A stretch of 64,000 nt of DNA from Bog-473 sp036268485 (GCA_036268485.1 DATAUC010000042.1:1-64000), one strand, 5' to 3'; positions 51,907-60,472 are shown, numbered from the stretch's first letter. Made by a program: numbers and translations. The notes: a model not told the origin generated them from the sequence alone.

Positions 51907-52389
51907 GTGGATCCCGTCCGGACAGCACGCCCTGATGACCTGGCCATCCTGCCCGACGTCGAGCGGGCGGCCGACACCATGTTCGCGTCGTTGGGGATCG
52001 GGCCGCTGCCCGATCCGTGCACCGTGTCGGAACTCCACGAGGCGTTGGTCGTCCTGGTGGTCGGTGATCCGGCAGTCGGTTTTGCCCGCATCGACCCCGT
52101 GGCCGGAGGCGCCCACCTCGAACAGCTGTCGGTGCATCCGGACGCCGGCCAGCAGGGACGGGGCCGGGAGCTGCTGCGTGCTTCAGTGCAGTGGGCCAAG
52201 GACCACGACTACCCCGAGCTCACTTTGGCTACCTATCGCGACATCATGTGGAACGGACCCTTCTACGCCTCCGAGGGGTTTGTGGAGGCGGGCTCGCCCG
52301 ACGAATGGTGGGAGGCCAGGGGTCACGGCCCCGAGGAACCCGTCATGGGTCGTTTCGGTGCCCGGGTGGTTATGCGCTGTTCTTGGTGA
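51907..52389 (+). CDS. GNAT-family N-acetyltransferase
   Basis: A 160-residue single GNAT domain. AVGFARIDPVAGGAHLEQLSVHPDAGQQGRGRELLRASVQWA contains motif A with the Q-x-G-x-G-R loop (AcCoA), followed by YPELTLATYRD and NGPFYASEGF. Acceptor unknown. GTG 51907 start. It lies 20 bases after the lipoprotein gene and its 3' end overlaps the TagI gene on the opposite strand. Confidence 0.86.
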   Translation: MDPVRTARPDDLAILPDVERAADTMFASLGIGPLPDPCTVSELHEALVVLVVGDPAVGFARIDPVAGGAHLEQLSVHPDAGQQGRGRELLRASVQWAKDHDYPELTLATYRDIMWNGPFYASEGFVEAGSPDEWWEARGHGPEEPVMGRFGARVVMRCSW

Positions 52390-52984
52390 TCTCGGCGTAG
52401 CGGAAACAGCCCACGAGATGGTCGTTGATCAGACCGGCCGCTTGCAGATGCGAATAGCAGACGGTCGGTCCCACGAAGCGGAAGTCCCTCTTGCGCAGGT
52501 TGGTGCTGACCGCTTCGGAGATCGCCGTCGACGCCGGCAGCTGCTCAATGCGGCGCCACTTGTTGACCAAGGGCTTTCCACCCACGAAGTCCCACAGGTA
52601 CGTGTCGAACGATCCGAACTCCTTCTGCACGGCCTGAAAGGCACGCGCATTGCGCACCGTGGCCTCGACCTTGGCCCGGTTCCGGATGATGCCCGGATCC
52701 AACAGGATCTTCTCGATGCGGGCCGGCGTGAAGCGGGCCACCTTCTCCACCTCGAAGTTGGCGAAGTTGCGCCGATAGCCGTCCCGCTTCTTCAATACCG
52801 TCAGCCAGCTCAGGCCGGCTTGCGCGCCCTCGAGCACGAGGAACTCGAAGTGGGTGCGGTCGTCGTGGACCGGGACACCCCATTCGGTGTCGTGGTAGGG
52901 CGTCATCCATGGCCCGCTGGCCCACTGGCAGCGCGTGCGGCCATCGGGAACGAAGTCTTCTGGGTCTGAGGGCGGTGCGGTCAC
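52370..52984 (-). CDS. tag: DNA-3-methyladenine glycosylase I (TagI family)
   Basis: A 204-residue helix-hairpin-helix-type glycosylase. It shows RCQWASGPWMTPYHDTEWG, the LVLEGAQAGLSWLTVLKKRDGYRRNF segment, LLDPGIIRNRAKVEATVRNA, and FVGPTVCYSHLQAAGLINDH with C-terminal GCFRY. These match the zinc-containing TagI family that excises 3-methyladenine from alkylated DNA. Start GTG 52984. Length is normal for the family. Confidence 0.92.
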   Translation of the reverse strand: MTAPPSDPEDFVPDGRTRCQWASGPWMTPYHDTEWGVPVHDDRTHFEFLVLEGAQAGLSWLTVLKKRDGYRRNFANFEVEKVARFTPARIEKILLDPGIIRNRAKVEATVRNARAFQAVQKEFGSFDTYLWDFVGGKPLVNKWRRIEQLPASTAISEAVSTNLRKRDFRFVGPTVCYSHLQAAGLINDHLVGCFRYAEITKNSA

Positions 52985-53009
52985 ATCATGACTGTAAAGG
53001 CCGGTTGTC

Positions 53010-53406
53010 TCAGGGCGTGATCCGGTAGAGCACCTGACGGCGCAACGGGCTCCCGAGCGGCAGCGACGGGTGGTCGAAGCCACCACCCGCCGCTCGCTCC
53101 ATGCCGATGCGCTCCATGACCGCCTGCGACCGGACGTTGACCGAGGGGCAGGGCCGGATTGACTGTGTGCAGCCCGACCATGCCGGCGAAGGAAGTCGTA
53201 CCGGCCGCCTCAACGGCCCACATGCCCCGTCCCTCGGCGCTCATCTCATCGGCCAACCGACCCAGGAGGACATCGCTTTCCTCTCGGGTGGGCGATGAAC
53301 CAAGGGGCTCCACCACCAACGGATGGGTGTTCAGGGCATGGAATGGCTCGGCATCCGACAGGGCCAACGGCCGGAGGAGCAGATGATCCGTAGCCAGACG
53401 AGTCAC
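53010..53406 (-). pseudogene. GNAT acetyltransferase gene with an internal deletion and frame change
   Basis: The frame from 53406 opens like a RimJ/RimL-type GNAT: RLATDHLLLRPLALSDAEPFHALNTHP ... FAGMVGLHTVNPALP. Just after NPALP the reading switches frame to SVNVRSQAVMERIGMERAAGGGFDHPSLP, which is the normal C-terminal part of this family. The strand-helix block that normally lies between (acetyl-CoA loop, about 60-65 residues) is absent. So the central core has been deleted and the frame broken; the gene cannot make an active enzyme. Confidence 0.72.
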
Positions 53407-53420
53407 CCGGTTCCGATCGG

Positions 53421-55094
53421 TCAGCCCTTCTCGGCCTGCTCGGCCGCCCAGCGGTAGTCGGCCTTGCCCGACGGGGAGCGCTGGATGAGATCGACGAAGA
53501 TGACGTCCTTGGGCAGCTTGTAGCGGGCGATGTGTTCCGAGGCCTCGGCAATGATCGTCTCGCTCGACGGCACCGCTCCGGGCGCCAGCTGCACCACGGC
53601 CACGACCTCCTGGCCCCAGCGCTCGCTCGGTCGGCCCGTCACCACCACGTCCGCCACGTCGGGGTGCCCGGCGATGGCCCGCTCGACCTCCTCGACGAAG
53701 ATCTTCTCCCCGCCCGAGTTGACCGTGACCGAATCACGGCCCAGCAACTCGATCTGCCCATCGGCCAGATGGCGGGCCCGGTCGCCCGGGATGGAATAAC
53801 GAACGCCTTCGATCACCGGGAAGGTGCGTGCTGTCTTCTCGGCATCACCCAGGTACCCCAGCGGGATGTTGCCGGTCTGGGCCAACCAGCCCATGCCCTC
53901 GTGGCCCGGATCCAGCACGGTGGTCAGTTCGGCATCGACCACCACGGTGCCCGGCCCGGGGAGGAAGTTCCCGGCCTTCCCTGCGTCGCTGCGCATCACG
54001 AACATCTGGGCTCCGGTCTCTGATGACCCGCCCGAGTCCGAGATCATGATGTTGGGCAGCCGGGCCAAGGCCAGCTCCCGCACAGCCGGCGTCAGCGCGG
54101 CGCCGCCGTTGCCCACGGCGAAGAGCGAGGACACGTCGTACTCGGCGTGATCAAGCTGCATGACCAGGGGTCGCAGCACCGCATCGCCCACGATGGTCAT
54201 GGAGTTGACCTTCTCCCGCTCCACCGTGCGCCACACGTCGTCGGGGTCGACCCGGCGGGAATCGTTGGGGAAGACCAGCGTGGCACCCTGGGCCATGAGC
54301 ATGAAGGCGGCCCATTGAGCTGCCCCGTGCATGAGCGGCGGCAGGATCAGCAACTTGATCGGGATGGTGTCGCCCAGGCGCTCGATCAGGTTCTCGTAGC
54401 TGGTGACGATCTCCCAAGAGCCCACCTTCCGCCCACCCATGGCCGCCATGAAGATGTCGTGCTGGCGCCAGAGCACTCCTTTGGGCATGCCGGTGGTACC
54501 GCCGGTGTAAAGGATGTACAGGTCGTCGGGGTGCGGGTCGACCGGCGGTCCGCCCGGGTCGGCGCCGGCCAAGGCCTCCTCGTAGTCCACTGCCCCGGAC
54601 AGCAAGGCGTTGCCTGATTCGTCCTCAACCTGCAGGATGACCTCGGGCGGGCTGTCCAGGGTGGGCAGCACTTCGGCCATGATCGGCGCCAGGGAAGCGT
54701 GCAGGATCATGGCTCGGGGCTTGGCGTCATTGAGCAGGTAGCGCAGCTCTTCGCCCACGTAGCGGTAGTTCACGTTGAAGGCACCCAGCCGGGCTCGATA
54801 CGACCCCAGCATGCCTTCGAGGTATTCGTTCCCGTTGTAGAGGGCCAGCGCCACGTGGTCTTGGCCCGACTCGTGACCGGCCAGGTTGCCGCCCCGCTCC
54901 TGTTGGACGCCCAGACCCCGTTCGTGCAGATAGGAGGCCAAGCGGCGCGAGCGTTCGGCCAACTGGGCGTAGGACAGGCGGCGGTCCCGCCAGACGATGC
55001 AGTCGCGATCGCCCAGGGACTCGACCAAGGTGTCGAAGGCAACAGAGAGATTGAACTGCTCGGTGGGCGCAGTGGCAGGGACGTCAGTGGGCAC
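53421..55094 (-). CDS. Acyl-CoA synthetase (FadD-like, AMP-binding)
   Basis: A 557-residue ANL-family ligase. Motifs: LSYAQLAERSRRLASYL, the ATP P-loop LYTGGTTGMPKGVLW, PLMHGAAQWAAFMLM, SDSGGSSETGAQ and the hinge/C-terminal SPSGKADYRW (catalytic Lys). It activates a carboxylic acid to an acyl-CoA through an acyl-adenylate. The subset with this VLW-RQHDIF segment includes actinobacterial FadD17/FadD19-like steroid or terpenoid acid ligases, but the substrate is inferred only from that resemblance. GTG 55094 start, divergent from an aldehyde dehydrogenase. Confidence 0.9.
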   Translation of the reverse strand: MPTDVPATAPTEQFNLSVAFDTLVESLGDRDCIVWRDRRLSYAQLAERSRRLASYLHERGLGVQQERGGNLAGHESGQDHVALALYNGNEYLEGMLGSYRARLGAFNVNYRYVGEELRYLLNDAKPRAMILHASLAPIMAEVLPTLDSPPEVILQVEDESGNALLSGAVDYEEALAGADPGGPPVDPHPDDLYILYTGGTTGMPKGVLWRQHDIFMAAMGGRKVGSWEIVTSYENLIERLGDTIPIKLLILPPLMHGAAQWAAFMLMAQGATLVFPNDSRRVDPDDVWRTVEREKVNSMTIVGDAVLRPLVMQLDHAEYDVSSLFAVGNGGAALTPAVRELALARLPNIMISDSGGSSETGAQMFVMRSDAGKAGNFLPGPGTVVVDAELTTVLDPGHEGMGWLAQTGNIPLGYLGDAEKTARTFPVIEGVRYSIPGDRARHLADGQIELLGRDSVTVNSGGEKIFVEEVERAIAGHPDVADVVVTGRPSERWGQEVVAVVQLAPGAVPSSETIIAEASEHIARYKLPKDVIFVDLIQRSPSGKADYRWAAEQAEKG

Positions 55095-55167
55095 GGCGGG
55101 AACTGTACCGGCGGCGGCCGATCCTTACCCGGACGAGGGTCATGCCGTCATCGGCAAAGATCAAGGG

Positions 55168-56544
55168 GTGCAGACAACCGAGACCGGCGTGACCTCCGTC
55201 CTCAATCCAGCCACCGGACGTGAGATCGCCACCGTCCCCTCCCTCGGCCTGAACGACGCCGACGCCGCCATCGACAAAGCGGCCAAGGCCTTCGAGACCT
55301 GGCGGGCCGTGGCCCCGGGCGACCGGGCCCGCCTCCTGCGTCGTTTCGCCGCCGCCGTGGACGCCCACGGCGAGGAACTGGCCCAGCTGGAGGTGACCAA
55401 CGCCGGACACGTGGTCGGCAATGCCCGCTGGGAGGCTGGCAACGTGCGCGACGTCATCGAGTACTACTCGGCCGCGCCGGAGCGCCACAGCGGTCGCCAG
55501 ATCCCGGTGCCCGGCGGCATCGACATGACGTTCTACGAGCCGTTGGGCGTGGTCGGCATCATCGTCCCCTGGAACTTCCCCATGGCTATCGCCGGCTGGG
55601 GTTTCGCCCCGGCCCTGGCGGCGGGAAACACCGTCGTCCTCAAGCCGGCCGAGTTGACGCCGCTGAGCGCCCTCCGCATCGGCGAGCTGGCGCTCGAAGC
55701 CGGTCTGCCCGAGGGCGTGCTGCAGATCCTGCCCGGCAAGGGGAGTGTGGTGGGTCAGCGGTTTGTCACCCATCCGGCCGTACGCAAGCTCTGCTTCACC
55801 GGTTCCACTGAGGTGGGCCGCACCATCATGGCGGGCTGCGCCGATCAGATAAAGCGGGTCACGCTGGAGCTGGGCGGCAAGAGCGCCAACGTCGTCTTCG
55901 CCGATGCCGACATCGAACTGGCCGCCGCCCGGGCGCCCTACGGCGTGTTCGACAATGCCGGGCAGGACTGTTGCGCCCGCTCCCGCATCCTGGTGCAGCG
56001 CTCGGCCTACGAACGCTTCATGGAACTATTCGAACCGGCCGTCAAGGGCGTCGTCGTGGGGGATCCGGCGCTCGAATCCACCGAAATGGGCCCGCTCATA
56101 TCCGAGGGGCACCTGGCCTCGGTGGCCTCGTTCGTCCCTGACGAAGCCCCGGTGGCCTTCCGGGGCACCCTCCCCAGTGGTCCGGGCAACTGGTTCGCCC
56201 CGACCGTGCTGGCTCCCGTCGATCCCAGGGCCCGGGCCGCCACCGAAGAGATCTTCGGCCCGGTGGTGGTGGTTATCCCCTTCGAGGACGAGGCCGACGC
56301 CATCGCCTTGGCCAACGACACGCCCTACGGTCTTTCGGGCTCGCTCTGGACGCGCGACGTCGGACGGGCCATCCGGGTGGCCCGCGCCCTCGATACGGGA
56401 ACCCTGTCGGTCAACTCCCACTCCTCGGTCCGCTACTGGACCCCCTTCGGGGGTGCCAAGCAGTCCGGCATCGGCCGCGAGTTGGGCCCCGACGCCCTAG
56501 ATGCCTTCAGCGACGTCAAGAACGTCTTCATCAGTTCCGAGTAG
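55168..56544 (+). CDS. Aldehyde dehydrogenase
   Basis: A 458-residue NAD(P)-dependent ALDH. LGVVGIIVPWNFPMAIAGWG, the FTGSTEVGR segment, VTLELGGKSANVVF (general-base Glu) and GQDCCARSR with catalytic Cys268 (Cys269 adjacent) are readable. It oxidises an aldehyde to an acid. GTG 55168 follows AAGGG closely; earlier in-frame codons lie in the divergent promoter and the acyl-CoA synthetase gene. With that synthetase and the SDR downstream it forms an alcohol-aldehyde-acid-CoA route. Confidence 0.92.
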   Translation: MQTTETGVTSVLNPATGREIATVPSLGLNDADAAIDKAAKAFETWRAVAPGDRARLLRRFAAAVDAHGEELAQLEVTNAGHVVGNARWEAGNVRDVIEYYSAAPERHSGRQIPVPGGIDMTFYEPLGVVGIIVPWNFPMAIAGWGFAPALAAGNTVVLKPAELTPLSALRIGELALEAGLPEGVLQILPGKGSVVGQRFVTHPAVRKLCFTGSTEVGRTIMAGCADQIKRVTLELGGKSANVVFADADIELAAARAPYGVFDNAGQDCCARSRILVQRSAYERFMELFEPAVKGVVVGDPALESTEMGPLISEGHLASVASFVPDEAPVAFRGTLPSGPGNWFAPTVLAPVDPRARAATEEIFGPVVVVIPFEDEADAIALANDTPYGLSGSLWTRDVGRAIRVARALDTGTLSVNSHSSVRYWTPFGGAKQSGIGRELGPDALDAFSDVKNVFISSE

Positions 56545-56570
56545 CAACCAACCAACCCAAAAGGAGCACC

Positions 56571-57356
56571 ATGAGCGAGAGCACCCCGTACGCCCACCGG
56601 CTGGTGGACAAGGTGGCGGTCGTCACCGGTGGGGCCAGCGGCATCGGTCGGGCCATGTGCGAGCGCTTCGCGTCCGAGGGGGCCAAGGTGGCGGTGGTCG
56701 ACCTCAACGTGGAAGAGGGTACGGCGCTGGCCGAAAGCATCGGCGGCATGTTCGTGCGGACCGATGTGACCTCGCCCGAAGAGGTCGAAGCGCTCTACAG
56801 CGAGGTGGCCGCGGCCTGGGGCGGCATCGACATCTGCTGCAACAACGCCGGCATCAGCCCGCCCGACGACGACTCCATTCTTGACACCGCGCTCGACGCC
56901 TGGCAGCGGGTGCAGGACGTCAACCTCACCTCGGTGTATCTCTGCTGCAAGTACGCCCTGCCCCACCTGCTGGCCCGCGGCAAGGGCTCCATCATCAACA
57001 CGGCGTCGTTCGTGGCCATCCTGGGGGCGGCCACCAGCCAGATCAGTTACACGGCCAGCAAGGGCGGCGTGCTCTCCATGTCGCGCGAGCTCGGCGTGCA
57101 GTTCGCCCGCCAGGGTGTCCGCGTCAATGCGCTCTGCCCCGGTCCGGTCAACACGCCACTCCTGCAGGAGCTCTTTGCCAAGGATCCCGAACGGGCGGCC
57201 CGTCGTCTGGTGCATATCCCCATGGGGCGCTTCGGTGAAGCGAGCGAAATCGCCGCCGCAGCCGCCTTCCTGGCCTCGGATGACTCGTCCTTCATGACGG
57301 CAAACACCTTCCTGGTCGACGGCGGCATCTCCGGCGCCTACGTCACGCCCCTGTAA
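56571..57356 (+). CDS. Short-chain dehydrogenase/reductase
   Basis: A 261-residue SDR: VAVVTGGASGIGRAM, VVDLNVEEG (Asp-led beta-2 end, NAD preference), CCNNAGISPP, INTASFVAI and YTASKGG (Tyr/Lys), then CPGPVNTPLL. It has an AAGGAG ribosome site and follows the ALDH by 26 bases, so it is likely co-transcribed. It probably oxidises an alcohol upstream of the ALDH; the substrate is unknown. The C-terminus overlaps the convergent sigma gene by 14 bases. Confidence 0.9.
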   Translation: MSESTPYAHRLVDKVAVVTGGASGIGRAMCERFASEGAKVAVVDLNVEEGTALAESIGGMFVRTDVTSPEEVEALYSEVAAAWGGIDICCNNAGISPPDDDSILDTALDAWQRVQDVNLTSVYLCCKYALPHLLARGKGSIINTASFVAILGAATSQISYTASKGGVLSMSRELGVQFARQGVRVNALCPGPVNTPLLQELFAKDPERAARRLVHIPMGRFGEASEIAAAAAFLASDDSSFMTANTFLVDGGISGAYVTPL

Positions 57357-58350
57357 GAGCGGCCAAGGCTTCCCGGGCGCCGGCGGTCGGCGCCACCGCC
57401 ACCAGGCCGCGGTAGAGCCGGATGATGGTCTCGCGGTCGATCTCCCCGGTCCGGGCCCGGTCGCAGTGGGCCGACTGGATGGCGGCCTCGAGTTGAAAGC
57501 GGCCCAACGGTGCGCCGAGCGCGTAGGCGCGCCGGAGCATCGCCTCGCCCTCGGCGATGAGCGGTCGATCCCACAGCGCCGTGTCCTGATCTTCGAGCGC
57601 GGGCCACGGCGTGCTCATCCGGGCCGGTGCCCGGGACTGGGCCAAGGTCAGCAGCGCGGCCAGGCCCCACGCCTCAGGTTCGGTGTCGAGCAGGCTGGCC
57701 GTGAGCACGGCGAGCCACCGTGCCTCATCGGCCACCGATTCTCGGATGCGCTCGTGCTGGTCGAGCCAGTCGATGGCGTAGGCCCCGTAAATCGCTTCGA
57801 GCACGGCGGGTAGCCGGGCCGGCAGTTCGGCCCGGGTCGGAACGCGAAACGGGATGCCGGTGACCCGGATGCGGCGCTTGGCCCGGACCAGGCGTTGGGC
57901 CATGGTCGCGGTGGGGACGGCGAAAATCCTGGCGATGCGGTCCGCCCCGAAGCCCAACACGACCTGCAACATCAGGGGCGTGCGCACCGTCGGGTTGAGG
58001 GCCGGATGGGCGCAGGCGAACAACAGCTCGAGCCGCTTGTCGGGGAGCGCGTCCGGATCGGGCTCGGCCAGCGCCGCCGCCAGCCGATCATCCAACGGCG
58101 CGGTCCGCCGCACGGACGGCGAGGCCAGGCGGTCACGGATGCGGTTGCGGGCCACGGTCACCAGCCATCCCTGCGGGTTGTCCGGCACGCCCGTGGTGGG
58201 CCAGGTGCGCAGGGCGCGCTCGAAAGCGTCGGCCAGAGCGTCCTCGGCCAGCGCCACGTCAGCAACGGAGGAAGCCAGGACGGCCAGGAGGCGGCCGTAC
58301 GACTCCCGAGCAGCCCGCTCGGCCGCCGCACCGGCCTCCCCCGAGGTCAC
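57343..58350 (-). CDS. ECF42-type RNA polymerase sigma factor with C-terminal extension
   Basis: A 335-residue sigma factor. Sigma-2: SYGRLLAVLASSVADVALAEDALADAFERALRTWP and NPQGWLVTVARNRIRDRLA. Sigma-4 region: MLQVVLGFGADRIARIFAVPTATMAQRLVRAKRRIR. About 170 extra C-terminal residues (helical, TPR-like, DEARWLAVLTASLLD ... FQLEAAIQSAHC) are typical of ECF42 factors. Start GTG 58350 overlaps the upstream YCII gene's stop (GTGA). ECF42 genes are nearly always paired with YCII (DGPF) proteins, as here. Confidence 0.9.
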   Translation of the reverse strand: MTSGEAGAAAERAARESYGRLLAVLASSVADVALAEDALADAFERALRTWPTTGVPDNPQGWLVTVARNRIRDRLASPSVRRTAPLDDRLAAALAEPDPDALPDKRLELLFACAHPALNPTVRTPLMLQVVLGFGADRIARIFAVPTATMAQRLVRAKRRIRVTGIPFRVPTRAELPARLPAVLEAIYGAYAIDWLDQHERIRESVADEARWLAVLTASLLDTEPEAWGLAALLTLAQSRAPARMSTPWPALEDQDTALWDRPLIAEGEAMLRRAYALGAPLGRFQLEAAIQSAHCDRARTGEIDRETIIRLYRGLVAVAPTAGAREALAALTGA

Positions 58351-58733
58351 TGGACCGGCTGCGCGCCCTGCCAGGCACCGTCCACGTAGCGGGTCGCCGT
58401 CGGCCGGATTTCGACATGGCCCCACGAGGCCGAAGGCGCCCGACTGGCCCACGCAATGGCGGCGTCCAGATCGGCTACCTCTATGACGAAGGTGCCACCG
58501 AGGCGCTCCTGCAGGTCGGCGAACGGCCCCTCCTGCACGGCCAGCTCGCCGCCGAGGAGCGTGATCGTGGTGGTGGCGGTCGAGGGCTGGAGCACCTCGG
58601 CGCTTACGAGCAATCCGGCCTCGTCCAGGGCCTGGGCGTAGAACTGGAACGCCTGCATGCCCGCTTCGAGGGCGGCAGGCTCGAGGTCGTCGCTGGTGCG
58701 TTCGGGATAGTGGAGCAAGAGGGTGTAGCGCAT
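58347..58733 (-). CDS. YCII (DGPF-domain) family protein
   Basis: A 128-residue YciI-like protein: MRYTLLLHYPERTSDDLE, AFQFYAQALDEAGLLVSAEVLQPS, VQEGPFADLQERLGGTFVIEVADLDAAIAWA and VEIRPTATRY. The conserved His (LLHYPE) and the DGPF-like EGPF are present. These proteins are the constant partners of ECF42 sigma factors; their role is uncertain but they are needed for ECF42 output in some actinobacteria. ATG 58733; coupled to the sigma gene by GTGA overlap. Confidence 0.88.
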   Translation of the reverse strand: MRYTLLLHYPERTSDDLEPAALEAGMQAFQFYAQALDEAGLLVSAEVLQPSTATTTITLLGGELAVQEGPFADLQERLGGTFVIEVADLDAAIAWASRAPSASWGHVEIRPTATRYVDGAWQGAQPVQ

Positions 58734-58848
58734 GGCAGATGTCCTTCCGGTTGCGTGGTGATTCTGACACTCAGGTGACGGGCGAACCGGTGCGAAATCG
58801 ACACACATTCGCTGCGGAGTCAGCTTTTCTTCCCGTTAGCCTGAGCAC

Positions 58849-59484
58849 ATGACCGCCGTCGAGTTCTACGTTGACCCCAGTTGTCCCTGGGCGTGGATCA
58901 CGTCCCGCTGGGTGGAGGAAGTGGCGCCCCAACGCGACCTGCAGGTGACGTGGCGCTCGTATTCCCTGCACTTCCGGGACGAGGGCGGCACCGCCCCCAC
59001 GGTGCCGACCGACCGCCGGGACATGGTCATCGCGGCGCACACCCGTTCGCATGGGATGCTCCGCGTGTTCGAAGCAACCAGGAGTCAGGCGGGTGAAGCC
59101 GCCGTCGGCGAGCTCTACCGCCAATGGGGTCAGCGGGTCTTCGGGGATCCCAAAGCGGCGGCCACCAACGAAGCGCTTTTCGCTGATTGCCTGCGAGCCG
59201 CCCGGCTCGACCCGGACCTGGAAGCGGCGGCCGACGATCCCTCATGGGACGAACCGATCAGGGCGTCCATGGTGGTGGCCTATGACTTTGGCGGCCCCAA
59301 AACGCAGACCCCGACCATCGTGGTGCGGGACGATCCGGCCCACGGCTTCAAAGGCCCTGTCATGGCACCGGCGCCGACGGGGGAGGCTGCCCTCCGTATG
59401 TGGGACGCCATCACGGTGTTGTCGAGCGAGGGCGGATTTTTCGAGATCACGCGGCCCCGGGCCAACCCGCCGACATGGGGATAA
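58849..59484 (+). CDS. DsbA-family protein, Rv2466c-like with CPWA active site
   Basis: A 211-residue DsbA/thioredoxin-fold protein: VEFYVDPSCPWAWITSRWVEEVA. The active-site motif reads Cys12-Pro-Trp-Ala15, so the resolving Cys of the Rv2466c mycothiol-dependent nitroreductase family (CPWC) is replaced by Ala. The rest (helical insertion, QTPTIVV cis-Pro region) is intact. A one-Cys enzyme could still form a mycothiol mixed disulfide. Stand-alone gene between the YCII gene and a non-coding stretch. Confidence 0.82.
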   Translation: MTAVEFYVDPSCPWAWITSRWVEEVAPQRDLQVTWRSYSLHFRDEGGTAPTVPTDRRDMVIAAHTRSHGMLRVFEATRSQAGEAAVGELYRQWGQRVFGDPKAAATNEALFADCLRAARLDPDLEAAADDPSWDEPIRASMVVAYDFGGPKTQTPTIVVRDDPAHGFKGPVMAPAPTGEAALRMWDAITVLSSEGGFFEITRPRANPPTWG

Positions 59485-59633
59485 ACGGGGGATACGTGCG
59501 CACTCCCTGGGGATGACTGCAGGAAAGGTGGGGAGAACATCTGGATTTCGCGTCGGGCTCTTGACCTTGCGAAACCGGAGGCGCAACCTGGTGTCAGTTC
59601 GGAGACGAAAGCCCGCCGAACCCCAACCGACCA

Positions 59634-59743
59634 CCGCAAGGAGGGAGGAAGGGAAGCCGGAAGGGAAGCCGCAAGGCGGACCTGATGGTGGCCGAGAGAT
59701 CGCCGCAAGGTGGTGTCGAGGGTCGGCTTTGAGTTCCGCAAGG
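59634..59743 (+). repeat. Four CCGCAAGG motifs at about 34-base spacing
   Basis: CCGCAAGG occurs at 59634, 59669, 59703 and 59736, i.e. spacings 35, 34 and 33 bases. The sequence between copies is not conserved. A related CCGACAAC begins at 59772. Confidence 0.65.
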
Positions 59744-59768
59744 GGCTCGCGGCCGGAGCGGGTGGAAG

Positions 59769-59799
59769 GTTCCGACAACAGACGGTCCGTGTTCGGAAC
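59769..59799. other. Hairpin in the non-coding stretch
   Basis: GTTCCGA (59769-59775) pairs perfectly with TCGGAAC (59793-59799). A second stem GCAACT/AGTTGC follows at 59801-59819. No T-run follows, so a simple terminator is unlikely. Confidence 0.5.
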
Positions 59800-59887
59800 G
59801 GCAACTTCCCTGGAGTTGCCCGACTAGGCCCGGGTTGGGATTGTCCGACACGATCCCGACGCGTGGCCGGCGGTACGTCTCAGATGC

Positions 59888-59934
59888 AGTCCCGAGGAGC
59901 ACGGGAGGCTTCGGCCGAACGGTTACTCGGGACT
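59888..59934. other. Nine-base-pair stem in the non-coding stretch
   Basis: AGTCCCGAG (59888-59896) and CTCGGGACT (59926-59934) are perfectly complementary, with TTCGGCCGAA, a perfect palindrome, in the loop. It is close to the end of the marR gene on the opposite strand. Confidence 0.5.
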
Positions 59935-59980
59935 GTGTCGCGTCCGGGCTCAATTTGCCCAGCTCCTCGATGCCCAAATG

Positions 59981-60451
59981 CTATTTGCTCAGGCCCTTGT
60001 CGGCGATCCGGCGTTGTAACGCTTGCCCGGCCGGGAGTAGTTCGACAAGTTCGCGCAGCACCGGCACCACAGCCGCAACCTGGTCGTCGTCCAGGATCAT
60101 GCGGAGCGCCCCATAGAGGTTCTGCTCTATCTGATGCACGGCTCGCGCTGCGTCCATGCCGGTCGAGGTGAGAGAGAGCAGCGTGGTTCGCTTGTCCGCC
60201 GAGCCAACGGCTGACTCCACCAACCCCTTGTGCGCCAGCGTGCCCATCAGCCTGCTCGGGCTACCGCCTTCGCATACGAGACGCTGCCCGATCTCCCTCA
60301 CCGTCAGCGGCCGGCCCGCATCACGCAAGACGGCGATCGCCTCGGCTTGCGAGGGCGTCAAGTCATGTCGCTTGAGTTCCGTCGCCAGCGCCCGCGCCCC
60401 TTCGCGCTGGGCGGCCAGGACGAGGTAGCGGAACTCCTCTATCGGCTGCAT
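59981..60451 (-). CDS. MarR-family transcriptional regulator
   Basis: A 156-residue winged-helix regulator. LTPSQAEAIAVLRDAGRPLTVREIGQRLVCEGGSPSRLMGTLAHKGLVES carries the DNA-binding helix-turn-helix and wing, with dimer helices at both ends. MarR proteins sense phenolic or oxidising ligands. ATG 60451. It is divergent from a hydrolase gene across a perfect 12-base inverted repeat, so autoregulation and control of the hydrolase are expected. Confidence 0.9.
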   Translation of the reverse strand: MQPIEEFRYLVLAAQREGARALATELKRHDLTPSQAEAIAVLRDAGRPLTVREIGQRLVCEGGSPSRLMGTLAHKGLVESAVGSADKRTTLLSLTSTGMDAARAVHQIEQNLYGALRMILDDDQVAAVVPVLRELVELLPAGQALQRRIADKGLSK

Positions 60452-60472
60452 CCCCTCAGCCTATGGCAAATG

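Larger units (their letters stand above)
59485..59980. other. Structured non-coding stretch of about 500 bases
   Basis: No open frame here has protein-like composition. It contains the CCGCAAGG repeats (59634-59743), a 12-base tandem repeat GGAAGGGAAGCC at 59647-59670, and several perfect stems listed separately. A functional RNA is possible, but I recognise no known family, and the RNase P and tmRNA consensus segments are absent. Confidence 0.45.

Noticed and set aside
59485..59980. RNase P or tmRNA gene in the structured spacer
   Set aside because: The conserved segments expected for either RNA were not found.
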